Assembly: GCF_019279795.1 (NCBI RefSeq)
Contig: NC_056731.1
Location: forward strand, 869,195,175-869,259,174
Source of the DNA: Protopterus annectens
Taxonomy: Eukaryota > Chordata > Ceratodontiformes > Protopteridae
Length of the DNA: 64,000 bases
Direction: 5' to 3'
The notes beneath the pieces are model-generated. The model was given only the letters and a program-made list of their open reading frames with translations. It was not told where the DNA came from and did no database searches. Position numbers and translations under genes: made by a program. Below are positions 1 to 10,875 of this stretch, piece after piece. Position 1 is the first letter of the stretch; every line of letters starts with the position of its first letter.

Positions 1-690
1 AAGCTGCCTGTGAATGTCCAAGGAATGCAGGAGTCTTTCTCCTTTGTTCTGTGGATTTGGAAAGAAGGTGGGTAAGTGGATGGTTTGATTCAAAGCCACA
101 CTGGATACCACCTTAGGCATGAAGGAAGGATTAGTTCATAGAGAAACTCTGTCTTGATGGAAAATGAGGAAAGGTTCCACTGCCATTAGTGCGTGAAGCT
201 CTGAGACTCTTATGGCTGAAGTTATTGCTAGCAGCAGGGCAGTCTTCCATGATATAAACTTTAGATCAGCAGAGAAAGCTGATTCAAAGGGAGGTAGCGT
301 AAGTTTTTCCAGAACAAAGTTGAGGTCCCAGGTTGGTGTAGGTGCTCTCCTGGGGGGCCTAATGTTTTTTGCCCCTCTGGGGAACTGTCTTAGAAGTGGA
401 TGTGAAAATAAGGGTGGATCCGTGTTGTAGTGGGCTGAAATAGCTGAGGCGTGGATTTTAATAGATGAAAAAGAAAGTCCTTTGTGCAACACCTCAGTTA
501 AATACTGAAGAATCTGAGGCATGTGAGGCTGAAGGGTATTTTGGCCTTTAGCTTGGTTCCAGGCGCAAAACCTTTTCCATTTGTCCGAGTAGGCCTTCCT
601 GGTGCTGGGCCTCCTAGCTTCCAGAATAACATCCACAACTGCTTGAGGAAGAGGAGCTGGCTGGGTGCTCAGGTGATTTGCCATGCAGAC
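1..690 (-). pseudogene. D1 tyrosine recombinase (YR), partial, premature stop
   Basis: The YR of DIRS elements integrates a circular DNA copy by strand exchange, instead of a DDE integrase. Seen here: the N-terminal SAM-like core-binding part (VDVILEARRPSTRKAY, KWKRFCAWNQ) near 530-640, the IKIHASAISAHY block, and the catalytic Arg block (RVSEL). The frame ends at a TCA at 136-138 on the plus strand, a TGA stop on the coding strand where the other copies have CGA. That is a typical CpG to TpG decay. The HxxR and Tyr blocks would lie left of the window. The same frame stays open upstream to about 1257, overlapping the RNase H region. Confidence 0.85.
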
Positions 691-2560
691 AAATTTAAGG
701 TTTTGAGATGGCTGTGTAGAATCTGATCGTCTTGCTGTGTGAGCAAATGGGCAATTTGGGGTAAAATCCAAGGTGGGCCCTGGGCCATATTCCTTAATAG
801 TGGGTACCAGTGTTGGCGTGGCCAGTCTGGGGCTATGAGCATCATTTGTGGTCTCTCCTTTCTGACTTTCAGAAGCACCTTTAAGAGAAGGGGCAATGGA
901 GGGAAGGCATATACTGTCAGGTTTTTCCAACTGAATGAGAGTGCGTCCACTTTCCAAGCTTGATGGTGAAGTGTCCTTGTACAAAATTTTGTTAGCTGAT
1001 AGACCTGTTTGCCAGCCTCCAAAACTATGTCTAGGTGGCCCCATTTTTGAGTTATCATTGCAAATACTTGTGGATCCAGTATCCACTCGTGGGGATCCAT
1101 GATGTTTCTGCGGAGGTAGTCTGCCAATGTGTTCTTTTTTCCTGGCAGGAATTGAGCTTGTAGCTGAACTTGGTAAGCCAATGCTGTGTTCCACAAGGTC
1201 ATTGCTTGCCTGCATAGAGGGTAAGAGTGTGTACCCCCTTGTTTGTTTATGTACCACATTACTGTGGTGTTGTCCATCCTTATTGTAAGCTGTCCTGGAT
1301 GTAAGAGGTTATTGAAGGCTCAGAGCATTCTGTACAGCTAGCATCTCTTTTTGATTGATGTGCAGATTCCTTTGATCTGCAGTCCATATCCCTTGAACAC
1401 ACTGTCGTGCCATGTTTGCCCCCCAGGCATAGTCCGATGCATCTGTTGTCATAGTTTGCCTGGCTGGGGCAAAGTGAAATGGTGACCCTTGTTGAGGTGA
1501 CATGCCTGTGACCACCATAGAAACTCTTGTTGAAGGCAGGGAATGAGAGATATTGTGTCCAAGCTGTGGCTGTGTTGAGACCATACGCTTTTTAGGTACC
1601 ACTGTAATTTCCTCATATGCAGCTTTGCAAATGGTATTAGTAGTATGCAAGATGCCATGAAGCCCAAGGCCTTCAGAATTTTTCTTGCAGGGAGTTGGGT
1701 CTTTGTTGCCATTGTTTTGAAATATTGAGTCAGTTGTAGTTGTTTGTCTGGCGTCAGATAAGCCTTCTGGGCTGTTGTATTCAAGCTGGCACCCAGGAAT
1801 GTCATATTTTGTGAAGGTACTAGTTTTGATTTATTTTCGTTTACTGTGTACCCTAGGCAACTTAGAAGATGTTTTACAAAAGCCAGATGTTGTAAGAGGA
1901 TGTCCTTGCTTTCTGCTTGGATGAGGCAGTCATCCAGGTATGGGTATATTTGAATTCCTCTGTCTGCAGTATGCAATTACTGGTGCCAGGCATTTTGTGA
2001 AAACCCTGGGCGCAGTGGATAAGCCAAAGGGCAGTGCAGAAAATTGGTAATGGGTTGAACCTGCAATGAAACGGAGGTATCTTCTGCAATTTTGTCTGAT
2101 AGGGACATGCAGGTATGCCTCCTTGAGGTCCAACGTTACTAGCCATGCTTTCTTGCCCAACATGGGAAGAAGCTGCTGTAGTGTTAGCATCTTGAATTTG
2201 GGTACTTGTAAGAAGGTGTTTACAATTGAAAGGTCCAGAATTGGTCTCCAGGCATTGTCCTTTCTGGGGACTAGAAAGAGTCTTGAGTAAAATCCTTGGC
2301 CTTGCTCCCGTGTAGGTACCAGTTGAATGGCTCATGTCCATGAGAGCTGTAATTTGTTTTTGTGCCTCTGCCCATTGATTTTGTGGCAGGTTTGGCATTC
2401 CTCTTTTCATTGGCAAGGTGTGGAAATGGAATCTGTATCCTTGTGAAATTATGTCTAGGACCCATTTGTCCTTTGTGACGATGTGCCAGTTGTCTGAAAA
2501 AAGTGCTAATTTTCCTCCCAAGGGAGCTGCCAAGAGTCTTGCTTGGCCATGTGAGGTTTA
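669..2560 (-). pseudogene. D1 RT / RNase H / Dam-like polyprotein, frameshifted
   Basis: Domains on the minus strand: RT N-terminal part (GGKLALFSDNW, then FHFHTLP) near 2400-2530; RT palm blocks LVTLDLKEAYLHVPI and ALPFGLSTAPRVF at 1980-2150; the catalytic YLDD near 1930; RNase H first Asp in TTDASDYAWGA near 1440; RNase H TDNTTVMWYINKQGG near 1250-1290; the Dam-like stretch KVDALSFSW and YAFPPLPLL near 860-970. The reading is split over at least four frames (breaks near 2310, 1975, 1475 and 1310), so no full protein can be made from this sequence. At the start of the Dam-like part the usual DLFASP is replaced by a divergent stretch near 1000-1030. Confidence 0.88.
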
Positions 2561-4370
2561 AGTCATTGAGTTTGCCTTCTAGTAGTTTGGGGCCTGTCTT
2601 CTCCTCCCTTCTGTGTTGTAGTGCCCCATTGTCGAGGTTTGAAGTGGGTTTGTGGTTGTCCTCTGCCTCTTGGGAGTCTGTATTTACCCCTCTGTGGTCT
2701 GTCAGTAGTTGGAAAGGACCAATTTTTTTGTTGGCCAATTTCTGCTGAAGCGAGGGGGCAGAACCTGTAGAAAATCTTTGACCGTCTGCATAGATTTTGC
2801 CTTATCCTCCATTTTCTTTAATACTTCTTCTGCTTTAACTCCAAATAGGACATCCTGCTGTAAGGCAGCATCTAGAAGCTTTGCTTTAACATGATCAGGC
2901 AGAGTTTGTTCCTTTAACCAAGCATGTCTACGTATAACAGACCCAGTAACAGCTGCTCTACAGGAAGCCTCCAAAGAATCAAATCCACATTGTAAAGTAT
3001 GTTTGCCCACCTGTTCAGCTGCATGCAACAGATCCTGCATTTCTTTCAATTCAGACTGTTGAGGGAGTGTGCTCATTTTTGTCTTATTTGAGACATTAGA
3101 AATTGCTGGTATTTTAGCATGTGAAATTGACAATTTAGTGCTCACATAGCTAGAGTGGCTGAGGTGTAAACCTTTTTCCCCCTCCTGTCTAGTGCTCTGG
3201 AGTCCCTTTCAGAGGGTACAGGATTTTTCACCATAGAAGCCTTAGCCCCTTTGGGACCCTGGGAGATAGTCTCTGGATCAGCAACAGGGCTTTTATAAAG
3301 GAATCTGTGGGAGTCAGGCACTCTATAATATCTGTCTGGTTTGGCTGGAGCAGGAGGCAGAGAATCTGGATTTAAACTAGATTCTAAGTAAACATCATCC
3401 ACAATGTCTAAAACTGGGGGGATAGCAAGAGGGTCTGTGCTGGGGGAGTAAAAGAAACTCTGAGCCTTTTCTTTGAGTCAGAGTAGTCCTGACCTTCCCA
3501 GTGAAAATGTTCCCTCATAGTGTGCAAAGTTTCCCCAAAGGAGTAGTCTTCAGGGGGAGTTGAGGTAATGGAATCCTCTGCATCATAATCTTCATAAGGA
3601 GGAAAGGAGTAATCTTGGGAAAGGAGTAATCTTGGTCCTCAGAGGAGCCTGAGGAAATAGACACTATCAGGGGAGGCATAATCTTCCTCTTGTCTAGGCC
3701 TTTTGTCAGGGGGGGGGGGGTCTGGGAACCCCTGATTAAAGAGATCAAATCTTCAGCCATTTTAAGCATCTGTTTCTTAGTCATGGGGCCTTGCACTGGA
3801 GACTGAAATGCAGTCTTTTTTTGGTTTAATAGGAGTCTTAAGCTTAGGATACGCTTTTATAGTGAGCGTCGTCCATCTGAAGACACCTTCAGAAACTGAA
3901 GGTGTTTCTGCAGCACCGACATCTCTTTCTGCAATGTCGTCGGTAGGGGCTAAAGAAAATGGCTGTGTCGGCCTAGCACTCTCCGCCAAAGGCTCCGAAG
4001 CGGTCTCGGGTTCCAAATCTGCGGTAGCCAGGGGCTGCGTAGGAGCCTCACTGAAAACCGGTGAACCGGAGACCGGTCCAGCCGAGGCCTCGGAGTCTGG
4101 CTTGGGTCTAGGCTGCCTGTCCTTATCCTTGCGTTTTTTGTGCACGCCGGTAGTCGGTTGTTCCGACGGCATTGTGTAGTTAAATTTTCTACCAAAGTAG
4201 TGTCGTGCGAAATCAAAGCGTCTTTTTATAATACGCTTATTGAACCTAGCACAAAAGCAACAAACAGTGACGTCGTGGTCTGGGCCTAGGCAAGGTATAC
4301 AATAAGAATGAAAATCCTTATGAGGTATTTGCTTCTCACAAGAAATACAATTGTTAACTTTTTCTGACAT
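2560..4370 (-). pseudogene. D1 gag-like ORF1 (LAP2alpha-like), frameshifted
   Basis: The start is the ATG at 4370 (MSEKVNNCISCEKQ). A Cys/His-rich module follows (CISC, HSYCIPCLG, H, CCFC), probably metal binding. After a low-complexity Ser/Pro/Glu-rich middle comes the conserved core: RYYRVPDSHRFLYKSPVADP near 3300, then HAAEQVGKHTLQCGFDSLEA and RRHAWLKEQTLPDHVKAKLL near 2870-3030. The core resembles LAP2alpha, whose C-terminal region is known to derive from a DIRS gag. Breaks near 3780, 3500 and 3145 put it in four frames. An 11-base G run near 3710-3720 lies in the middle part. Confidence 0.82.
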
Positions 4371-4505
4371 CGGTCTGAGGCAAGAAAAGTTTCCCCAATG
4401 GGGTACTTAGCTTTATTGAAGACTTCAGATCTGAAATTCGACTTTGAAAATCTCAGGAGTTGGCCGACCGGCACTTGCCAACTGCTTCTGCTTCGGGCGC
4501 CGCTC

Positions 4506-4689
4506 GGCAAGAAAGACTGAAGAAAATGGCGTCGGATGCATCATATATACCCCTGGCGTACTGACGTCAGGGAAGAAGCGACAGCAACCGACGCCGGACC
4601 AAGACTTTGGAATTCAGGCAGACTGCGGGACCGCCTGACGACAAGATAACCCAAGTGTGATGATTGCAGCAAGGTAACACGATGAACAT
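4506..4689 (-). repeat. D1 5' inverted terminal repeat with promoter signals
   Basis: This is the outer end of D1 and is homologous, in inverse orientation, to the 3' ITRs of D5-D11. It has a TATA-like stretch at 4544-4549 (minus strand), a perfect palindromic CRE-like TGACGTCA at 4562-4569 about 15 bp upstream, and the terminal block CTGCAGTC to GTGTTAC near 4665-4680. The leader from here to the gag ATG (4371-4505) is GC-richer and has no ORF. Promoter use is inferred from position and motifs. Confidence 0.8.
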
Positions 4690-6340
4690 CCAACATACAC
4701 CACATCAGTGGGTGATCAACAAACTAGTCATTCAATCTTTTAGAGCTGGCTAGCACAGAGTCAAAATGTCCTATTACAGCACCAATAAATGACAACTTCT
4801 TAAAAGGGGACAAGGACAATAAGAGGCTCTCAAAGCAGAAGTCAGTATGCTGTCTTATGCCTTAGAAGTATCCAAAGCATGGCCACCTCTTCCATATTTA
4901 ATAGACTTATTCTACAGCTTTAGAGAAGCACTTATGACAGTCATAATACTAATGTACATGTTCCTAGAAACAGAAGAGCGGGGAGGGAGAGAGGTACCTC
5001 ACTCACAGTCATAAGAGGATAACTACCTACCCAGTGCATTTATGAAGTACTGGATACATCACAAAAGCTAAGCTGCAATACGTACTGTACCACTCCACAG
5101 TGTAAAGTTTAAGGCAGTTAATGAGACAAGGAAGGAACTACTCAACAGGGCAAAGTACAACAGCATAAGGCTCACGTAACATAAAAGCAGCACTAACTAC
5201 TTCACAGAATATGACTAGTTCAGTGGCTGCATGGTTCTAAGGAGTACACTGACAAAAAAGTAAGCATTTTTCAGTCGAACCATGTCAATTGCCCCCTTGT
5301 GTGTTAGACTTCTAAAAACATCAGTAAAACAGGAAGGGAAGGCTTTACTCATTTTCTTAAGAAAATTCATGCAAAAATAAGCTTGTGGCATTTTTTTAAA
5401 CAAAAAAAAAGTAATGGATGTTTTGGTTATTTGCTTAAGCTGCTTGCTGAAAGAGGTGCAAATGTGGGTGGGTATAGCAGGGACAGGAATGTAATAACAT
5501 CGTAGTAAATTACCAGCCAATGTAACAGTGAACTATGGCAAAGCTGTATAATGAAACAGCAGTGCCAGACAGGGATCATTTTTAGCTTAACTTTGTTCCT
5601 TGACTGTAGCAAACCCATTAGAGAAAGTGCACCTTCATTAACATTCAATGTAATCACAACACAACAATCGTAACTTAAATTACCTTAAGTAACTTCTTTC
5701 TCCCAGCAACTCAGTTGTTTTCATGCCTTCAGTGATGTGGCCTCAGGGATCACTCAACCACTCTGGTAGATCCTTTTCACTTGAAACCATCACAGAGGCT
5801 GCGACTCTCCTAGACAGTTTCTCTGATGGAGCCACACAGCTATTTATATATTCTACCCAAATTCACAACAAAAATTCACTCTTCTTGCATTCACTGTCTC
5901 ATCTACTACCTCTATAGAGAAGTGGTTTAACCTGTGACTTCCATATATACACATTTTTAATTTCTTTACCCCAATGATTAATACATTTAATAAAGACTGT
6001 ACATAATCTGTACAACATTCAGGTGATAGAAAATGTAATTGTCATGTCCACAGATGTAAAATGGATCTCAGACTGACAAGATATTAAAACCCATCTCCTA
6101 GCATCTCTTAAACATCCACTTTAAATGGATTTAAGTCTTTGAACTTCCAGAATATGCTCCCATGCATCTACAGCCCTTTGACTGCACCACCAATATGTAC
6201 CTTTACCAGTGGTAACACATGACCCAACCTAGCTGGGTGCAAACATATCTGTAAAGACTTGACTATGCAAACAAATTCCCATATTCTGTAACACATTAGG
6301 GTTATGGATCTTCAACCACTGGGTCCCAGCTAACTACCAC
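4690..6340. other. Non-repetitive intergenic stretch, no gene recognised
   Basis: AT-rich sequence with no similarity to the DIRS or LINE copies in the window. Open frames on either strand are under about 105 codons, lack recognisable motifs and contain homopolymers (for example an A run near 5401-5410), so I call none of them. I see no tRNA-like or SINE-like structure. It is the left flank of the whole nest and the best candidate for ancestral single-copy DNA. Confidence 0.5.
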
Positions 6341-7740
6341 CAGATGCCTTCCTCATCTTTGTTTACACCTTGCAGCTTTTTTTTTTTTATTCAATGTAAT
6401 GACTCAATACGCCCTACTAATAAACCTGCTCAATCATCTATTTCCTCTTGCTTACAACAAAAGCTTCCCCATCACTATATATTATTTATCTACACCTCTA
6501 CTCCTCCCCACAGACCTCTACTCCGCTACAAATATACAACTGTACCATTTTCCTTCTAAATTTTCTCACTATTTTCCCCTACAGTGGACACGTGAGCTGC
6601 AAGCAGCTGAATCAGGGTTAACACTACTCATAACTGCAAGCCCACAGAGCTACCCTGTCTGTACTTACCTGACATTGTCCTCGCGGCTGAGCTTCTCAAC
6701 TACATTGCATAAGTTAATGTGCGTCCAATCTAAGTTTGTAATACTGCGTTTACATTGTAATATCTTGTAGTGCTCTCCCACAGCCGGCTGCAGCTTGCAC
6801 ATCACTATTTTCCACTCCCTATCTATAACTTGTCTGCCATACCTGCCCTGCTTTCCTCCCCCCACCATTTGCCCTCTCCAGACAAATCAACTTTAAAAAG
6901 CCTATCCTGCAGCTCTCACCTCTTATAACTTTACTCTCTCTTTTCTAGGTCAAACTTCCTTTCCTACTCTACACCCTTTTACTGCTGCCCTTCCCTCGCA
7001 TATCTTTGTATCCCTCTCAATCTACCCTCTCTGCCAAATATATTCTCCCTACTTTGTTGATACTATCTCCCTTCCTCTAAGGCATACACAGTACATCTCT
7101 CAAGCCTTCGCTCCTTCTCACTTTCTGCCATTCTTGCTTCTCTGATGCTTTTTTCTTCTTGGTGTTTATCCAGTCTCTCAAGCTGTAGCCCCGTTCTGTT
7201 CATTCTGGCTTATGCTCGGGCTCACACTGCTTCCCTACCCTACCCCCATTCCCTACCCCACTTAAACTAAATTTATAGCCATTCTCCTTCTGCACACACC
7301 TGTTCCCCCCACCTACCCCATACCAACCTATCATCCTCCTTCTCATTCTATCAACTCCACCTCCAACAATTAACTCATTATTCCACCCTCCTCCCTACTA
7401 TTTACCCTAACAACCACTCATCTACTACTTCCCCAGATATTACACCTCCACCGCTACTTCTCTATTACTTTAAGTAATACTGCACCACAACCACTCTACT
7501 GTCCATGCCAATACTCTAAGCATAATGAATTATCTACTCCCATCTATACCACTCCTTTCTATCCTCACACTTTCAACATCTTAACAATCTCCCACCCTAC
7601 ATATACCCCCAGTCCAACGCTTCCACTCTCGCAAACCCTAAACCCTTCCCCTTCCTAATGCACCCTCCCTTTACTCACACCACTTTACACATCTCTTCAA
7701 ATATAAACTTCCTCCTCCTCTCAACATCCCAAAACTTAAA
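6341..7740 (+). other. Pyrimidine-rich probable LINE 5' region
   Basis: Begins near a T run at 6379-6388 and contains long C/T-biased stretches between 6900 and 7740. Several short open frames (up to 123 codons at 6399-6770) show no motif I can name. Position directly upstream of the LINE endonuclease suggests 5'UTR plus remnants of ORF1, but nothing in the sequence proves it. Confidence 0.35.
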
Positions 7741-7750
7741 ATAAAACCCT

Positions 7751-8908
7751 TTGAACCTAACCCTCTTAGGTTTATTCTCTCTACCTCTATTGCTCACCCT
7801 ACTCGCAGTTTATGTACATCCAAATCCTGGTCCCAGCACTAACTCTTCTCTTACTGTCACTCCTCTAACTTCTTCCTCTACCCACTTCTCACCATCACAT
7901 ACCACCTCATCTACCAGACACCTCAAAATCTTTGCTGTCAATATTCGCAGCACCCTAAACAAAGTCTCTGACTTACACGCCTGGATAACTCTGCACACTC
8001 CAGAGATCCTCTGCATCACAGAAACATGGCTAAAACCCCACATACCAAACAAAGAAATCCTACCCCTGGCTACAATCTCCACCAAGACAGACCATAAAAA
8101 GGGTGGTGGGGTACCTACACTTTACTCAGAACACTTCTCAGTCCACTCCCTACCCTACTTCCTGCCCCCCAGCTTTCACCCTGCCGAGATTCTCAGTCAA
8201 CTGTAACCTAAACACACAAAGAAAATAGCCATTGTTGCAATATATATACCTCCGGGCAATAACATCCCTATACTAGAACACTTCCTTCCTGGATCTCTTA
8301 AACCATCCCCTATGAAAAAATTATTCTAGGGAATGTTAATATAGACTGGAATACTCTGACCTGTAACTGCCCCAATGCTGCCATTAACCTATACGGCTTT
8401 GGTCAACTCATTACCTCTCCCAGTCACACTAAACAACAATCTAATACTAGCTCCATTCTTGACTGGGTACTCGCCTCTCACCCCAACCATCATAATGCCT
8501 CCACTCTCCCCGACACTCAGTGATCACTACCCAACCTACATCCATCACCAGTCTCAACATCATAAACCTCACAAATACAAGGATTGTCTAAATCTAATTT
8601 TATCCCTGATATATTTCACCAAACACATTCTTCCATAAATTGGTCTTTTCTATTCAACCTCCCCCTCGAAGAAGCAGTCTTCAAATTCAATAGCGTCTTT
8701 CTTAACATCCTCAAATCCCTGGCCCCTATGAGAAAGGTTTGGGTTAAATCCAGCTATGCTCCCTGGATAAGCAAAGAAACTCTTTCCCTCATGCGAGAGA
8801 GAAACAATGCATGGAAAATACAGAATAAACTCAAAACTCCCTCTAGTCTTCAAAGCTATAAAGAACTACGAAACACCACAAAAAAGTCAGCCTTGATTAA
8901 AAAAAGAA
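7751..8908 (+). pseudogene. LINE ORF2 N-terminus: 2A-like motif plus endonuclease, broken
   Basis: The frame starting at 7751 opens with a hydrophobic leader (LFSLPLLLTLLAVYV) followed by HPNPGP, then the endonuclease start IFAVNIRSTLNKVSDL and the active-site block CITETWLKPHIP at about 8010-8050. After 8206 the reading is broken by frameshifts. Later endonuclease blocks can still be found: an NIDWN block near 8340, SILDWVLAS near 8450, and KSSYAPWISKETLSLMRERN near 8740-8810. In the LINE clades this nicks target DNA to prime reverse transcription. It stops at the D2 junction. L2 or Rex/Babar-like affiliation is a judgement from motif style. Confidence 0.72.
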
Positions 8909-9229
8909 GTTATGTACTCAACTTAACATTCCATGTGAGTTGTTTATCTCACCTTCATTCTTACTGATGGGTTTGGAGCTGATACTCTGCTCCAATTTGG
9001 CCAACTGCAAAAGCTCAAGGTCTTCAATCAGCTCGAGGCCAACTCAATATTCCATGAAGTACCCTGATCTTCCCTCAGATCTTGCTTGCTGCCAACTGAC
9101 TGCCTACTACCATTAATATGCCACTCGGAGCTGGATAAGAGACAATGCACCATAAAACAAAGTTGACGGACCTCAAGTAGACTGGATGGGGGTTAGAGGG
9201 TTGGACATAAGAATGAAGAGGAGATGAAA

Positions 9230-9311
9230 AACTCACATGGAACGTTATGGGGAATACATAACCTCTTTATGTGAAGTTGTTCTATCTCAGCGTTCATTCT
9301 TACTGATGGGT
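9230..9311 (-). repeat. D2 internal complementary region
   Basis: Contains the inverse of the outer end (compare 8909-8941 with 9229-9261, several mismatches) joined to sequence that repeats the TTCATTCTTACTGATGGG motif in direct orientation. By analogy with D11 the second half should be the complement of the missing 5' terminus. Confidence 0.6.
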
Positions 9312-9329
9312 AGCATCCCAAGCACCATC

Positions 9330-10285
9330 TTCTTCAGGTGGCTCATGGAAGAATGTTCCTTAGAACTGTGTAACCAAAGGAGGTCCTGTCCCTGGAGGCC
9401 TTGTCTACTTTGTAATGAGTGATAAAGGTATGAGGTCTTGACTAGGTAGATGCTGCACAAACAGAATCCAATGGTAACCTTACAGAAACGGCCAACAAAA
9501 TTGAAACAGCTCTAGTAAAATGGGCCTTTATTTTCTGTTGTAAGGGAGCATTCTCTGAACCATAAATGAAGGAAATGCAATCTGATAGTCATCTTGACAA
9601 GGTTACTTTTGTCACTGGGGCACCTATTTCTGACTCCGAAAATGAAACTGAGCTGATCCGATCGGAATTGTTTTGTCCTATCTAGATAAAATCGGAGTTG
9701 TCTATGAACATCAAGTTTGTGCAGCATGTGTTCCATCTTATTTCTGTATGCTGGAAAGAAAACAAGCGACTCAATGGATTGGTTAAGATTTATCTCTGAA
9801 CAAACCTTTGTTAAGCATGGATTAGGTCTGAGCAAAACTCTGTCTTTATGGAAAATCAGATAAGGAGGTTTTGATGATGGTCAAGACCTGCAACTCAGAA
9901 ATCCTCCGAGAAGAAGTAATAGCAATCAAAAATATAGTCTTCCATGAGAGGAATTTCAAATGACAGGGCAAGGCTGGTTCGATGGCAGGTAATATAATTT
10001 GGGAGAGAACAAAATTTAGATTCCATGACATGGCTGGATCTCTGGTTGGTGGTCTCAAATGAATGTTACCTTGAAGAAAAGCTTTAGAGAGTCGCTGTGA
10101 CATGACATAAGAACCTTGGAAGCCAAGATGAAAGTTTGAGATTGCTGCTAATTGAACTCTGATGGTAACTGCAGTGGCTTCTTCATTGAAAAGTTTAGAC
10201 AAATTCCAGTATAAATGGGATTGGAGCTAGGTAGGGATCAACATCATTCTGAGATGCCCATAGAGAAAACCTCTTCCATTTGCTA
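9330..10285 (-). pseudogene. D2 tyrosine recombinase, divergent and broken
   Basis: Two frames carry the conserved YR blocks. 9846-10202 has LSWKTIFLIAITSSRRISELQ with the catalytic Arg. 9512-9835 has NLNQSIESLVFFPAYRNK, LDVHRQLRFYLDRTKQFR and SDQLSFIFGVRN. The HxxR and Tyr blocks should lie in 9330-9510 but are too decayed to read. Residues differ from all other copies at most non-core positions, so this is a separate subfamily. It is interrupted in the N-terminal KWKRF region, where 10270-10290 still reads like the usual YR N-terminal codons before D3 begins. Confidence 0.72.
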
Positions 10286-10291
10286 AGATAA

Positions 10292-10735
10292 AGTACAGTT
10301 GTGGTCACTTATTACAAATGTAGATGTTGAAGTGTATTCACTGTTGCAATCATCACAACTGGGTTATCCTGCCAGGGTTAGCCCGTATACCAGAGGCTTA
10401 GTATTTATGCATCGGCTGCTGTCGCTCAGGACTGACATCAGGTCGTCAGTGGTATAAAAACAGGCAGCCAGCGCCATTACATCAGTTTTTCTTGCCTGAA
10501 ATGTCAGGAGCCCCCAAATAGGGAGCTAAGTTATGGTGGAAAAACACCACCAGTAAAAAGCAAATACCAATAGCCATGTAAGGAATGAGGAAGAGAGAGA
10601 GACAAGTGGGCTGGAGGGTGAAGAACCAGGACTGTAACAGTGAATACACTCGAACATCTACATTTATGGCAACTGTACACAACTGCACTATGTTCTTCAT
10701 GTTTCACTATTGCAGTCACCACAACTGGGTTGATT
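10292..10735 (-). repeat. D3 3' ITR, 3'UTR and ICR
   Basis: The outer end starts near 10292 (AAGTACAGTTG). The ITR part carries a TATA-like GGTATAAAAA near 10451-10460 and a weak CRE remnant. The ICR at about 10630-10730 holds the inverse of the outer end (TGAATACACTCGAACATC), then ACTATGTTC and the 5'-end motif. The terminal variant GTGTATTCACTGTTGCA pairs with GCAACAGT-type sequence in D4 rather than with the CTGCTGCAG form of the other copies. Confidence 0.75.
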
Positions 10736-10875
10736 CCCAAAGCTGAAGAATGGGAGGAGGCAGTCAAGAAGAGTTGGGGCTGGCTAGTATGCCCTGCAGG
10801 ACTGTGGTTGCAAAGCCCACCCTGGACTTGGAAAAGACAGGCAGGTGGTAATGCTTGGTGAAGGTATGAACAGAA
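10736..10875 (-). pseudogene. D3 YR C-terminus, split from its body by D4
   Basis: Encodes the HTFTKHYHLP block, in which the Tyr of KHY is the expected nucleophile of the recombinase, followed by the terminal helix (PSPGWALQPQS, decayed). The gene continues at 21677. Confidence 0.7.

Larger units (their letters stand above)
1..4689 (-). mobile_element. D1: DIRS1-type retrotransposon, 3' end beyond the window
   Basis: Read on the minus strand this copy holds the 5' ITR, gag, RT/RNase H/Dam-like and most of the YR gene; the YR C-terminus, ICR and 3' ITR lie left of the window. The 5' terminus is set at 4689 by comparison with D11: the sequence ends in GATGAACAT and is followed by a C, as at the other right-hand junctions. 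The flank from 4690 matches no other repeat in the window, so D1 is the only DIRS copy here with a non-DIRS flank on its 5' side. It is sequence-close to D9 and D10. Confidence 0.9.
6341..8908 (+). mobile_element. Plus-strand L2-like LINE, 3' part cut off by D2
   Basis: The recognisable part begins near 7751 and reads through an apurinic-type endonuclease toward RT. It ends abruptly at 8908, where the D2 terminus begins, so RT and 3' tail are missing from this window. The 5' limit is not visible: 6590-7740 is pyrimidine-rich and could be 5'UTR or a decayed ORF1. No ORF1 protein is recognisable. The remainder would lie beyond the right edge if the nesting is complete. Confidence 0.6.
8909..10291 (-). 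mobile_element. D2: divergent DIRS element, 3' end and YR only
   Basis: Its termini are unrelated to those of the other copies. The outer end at 8909 starts GTTATGTACTC. A block at about 9230-9310 holds the inverse of that end (AACTCACATGGAACGTTATG) followed directly by a second copy of the next terminal motif (TTCATTCTTACTGATGGG, seen at 8948-8965 and 9294-9311). That is the same ICR logic as in D11. YR coding remnants follow to about 10280, where D3 is inserted, so the rest of D2 is outside the window. This is one of the older layers of the nest. Confidence 0.72.

Noticed and set aside
136..1257. A 373-codon reading that looks like a single novel protein
   Set aside because: Its C-terminal third is YR; the upstream part is the YR-phase frame over RNase H/Dam-like codons. 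Treated as part of D1 and reported as an overlap, not as a new gene.
2066..2290. Plus-strand open frames opposite RT (also near 28187, 50025, 61903)
   Set aside because: They recur only as the antisense of the conserved RT codons and show no independent pattern.
3709..3721. G run as a functional motif
   Set aside because: It lies inside the gag middle at a frame break and is absent in other copies; likely slippage or sequencing error.
5215..5657. Two minus-strand open frames (101 and 76 codons) in the unique region
   Set aside because: No motif, biased composition and homopolymers; lengths are expected by chance in AT-rich DNA.
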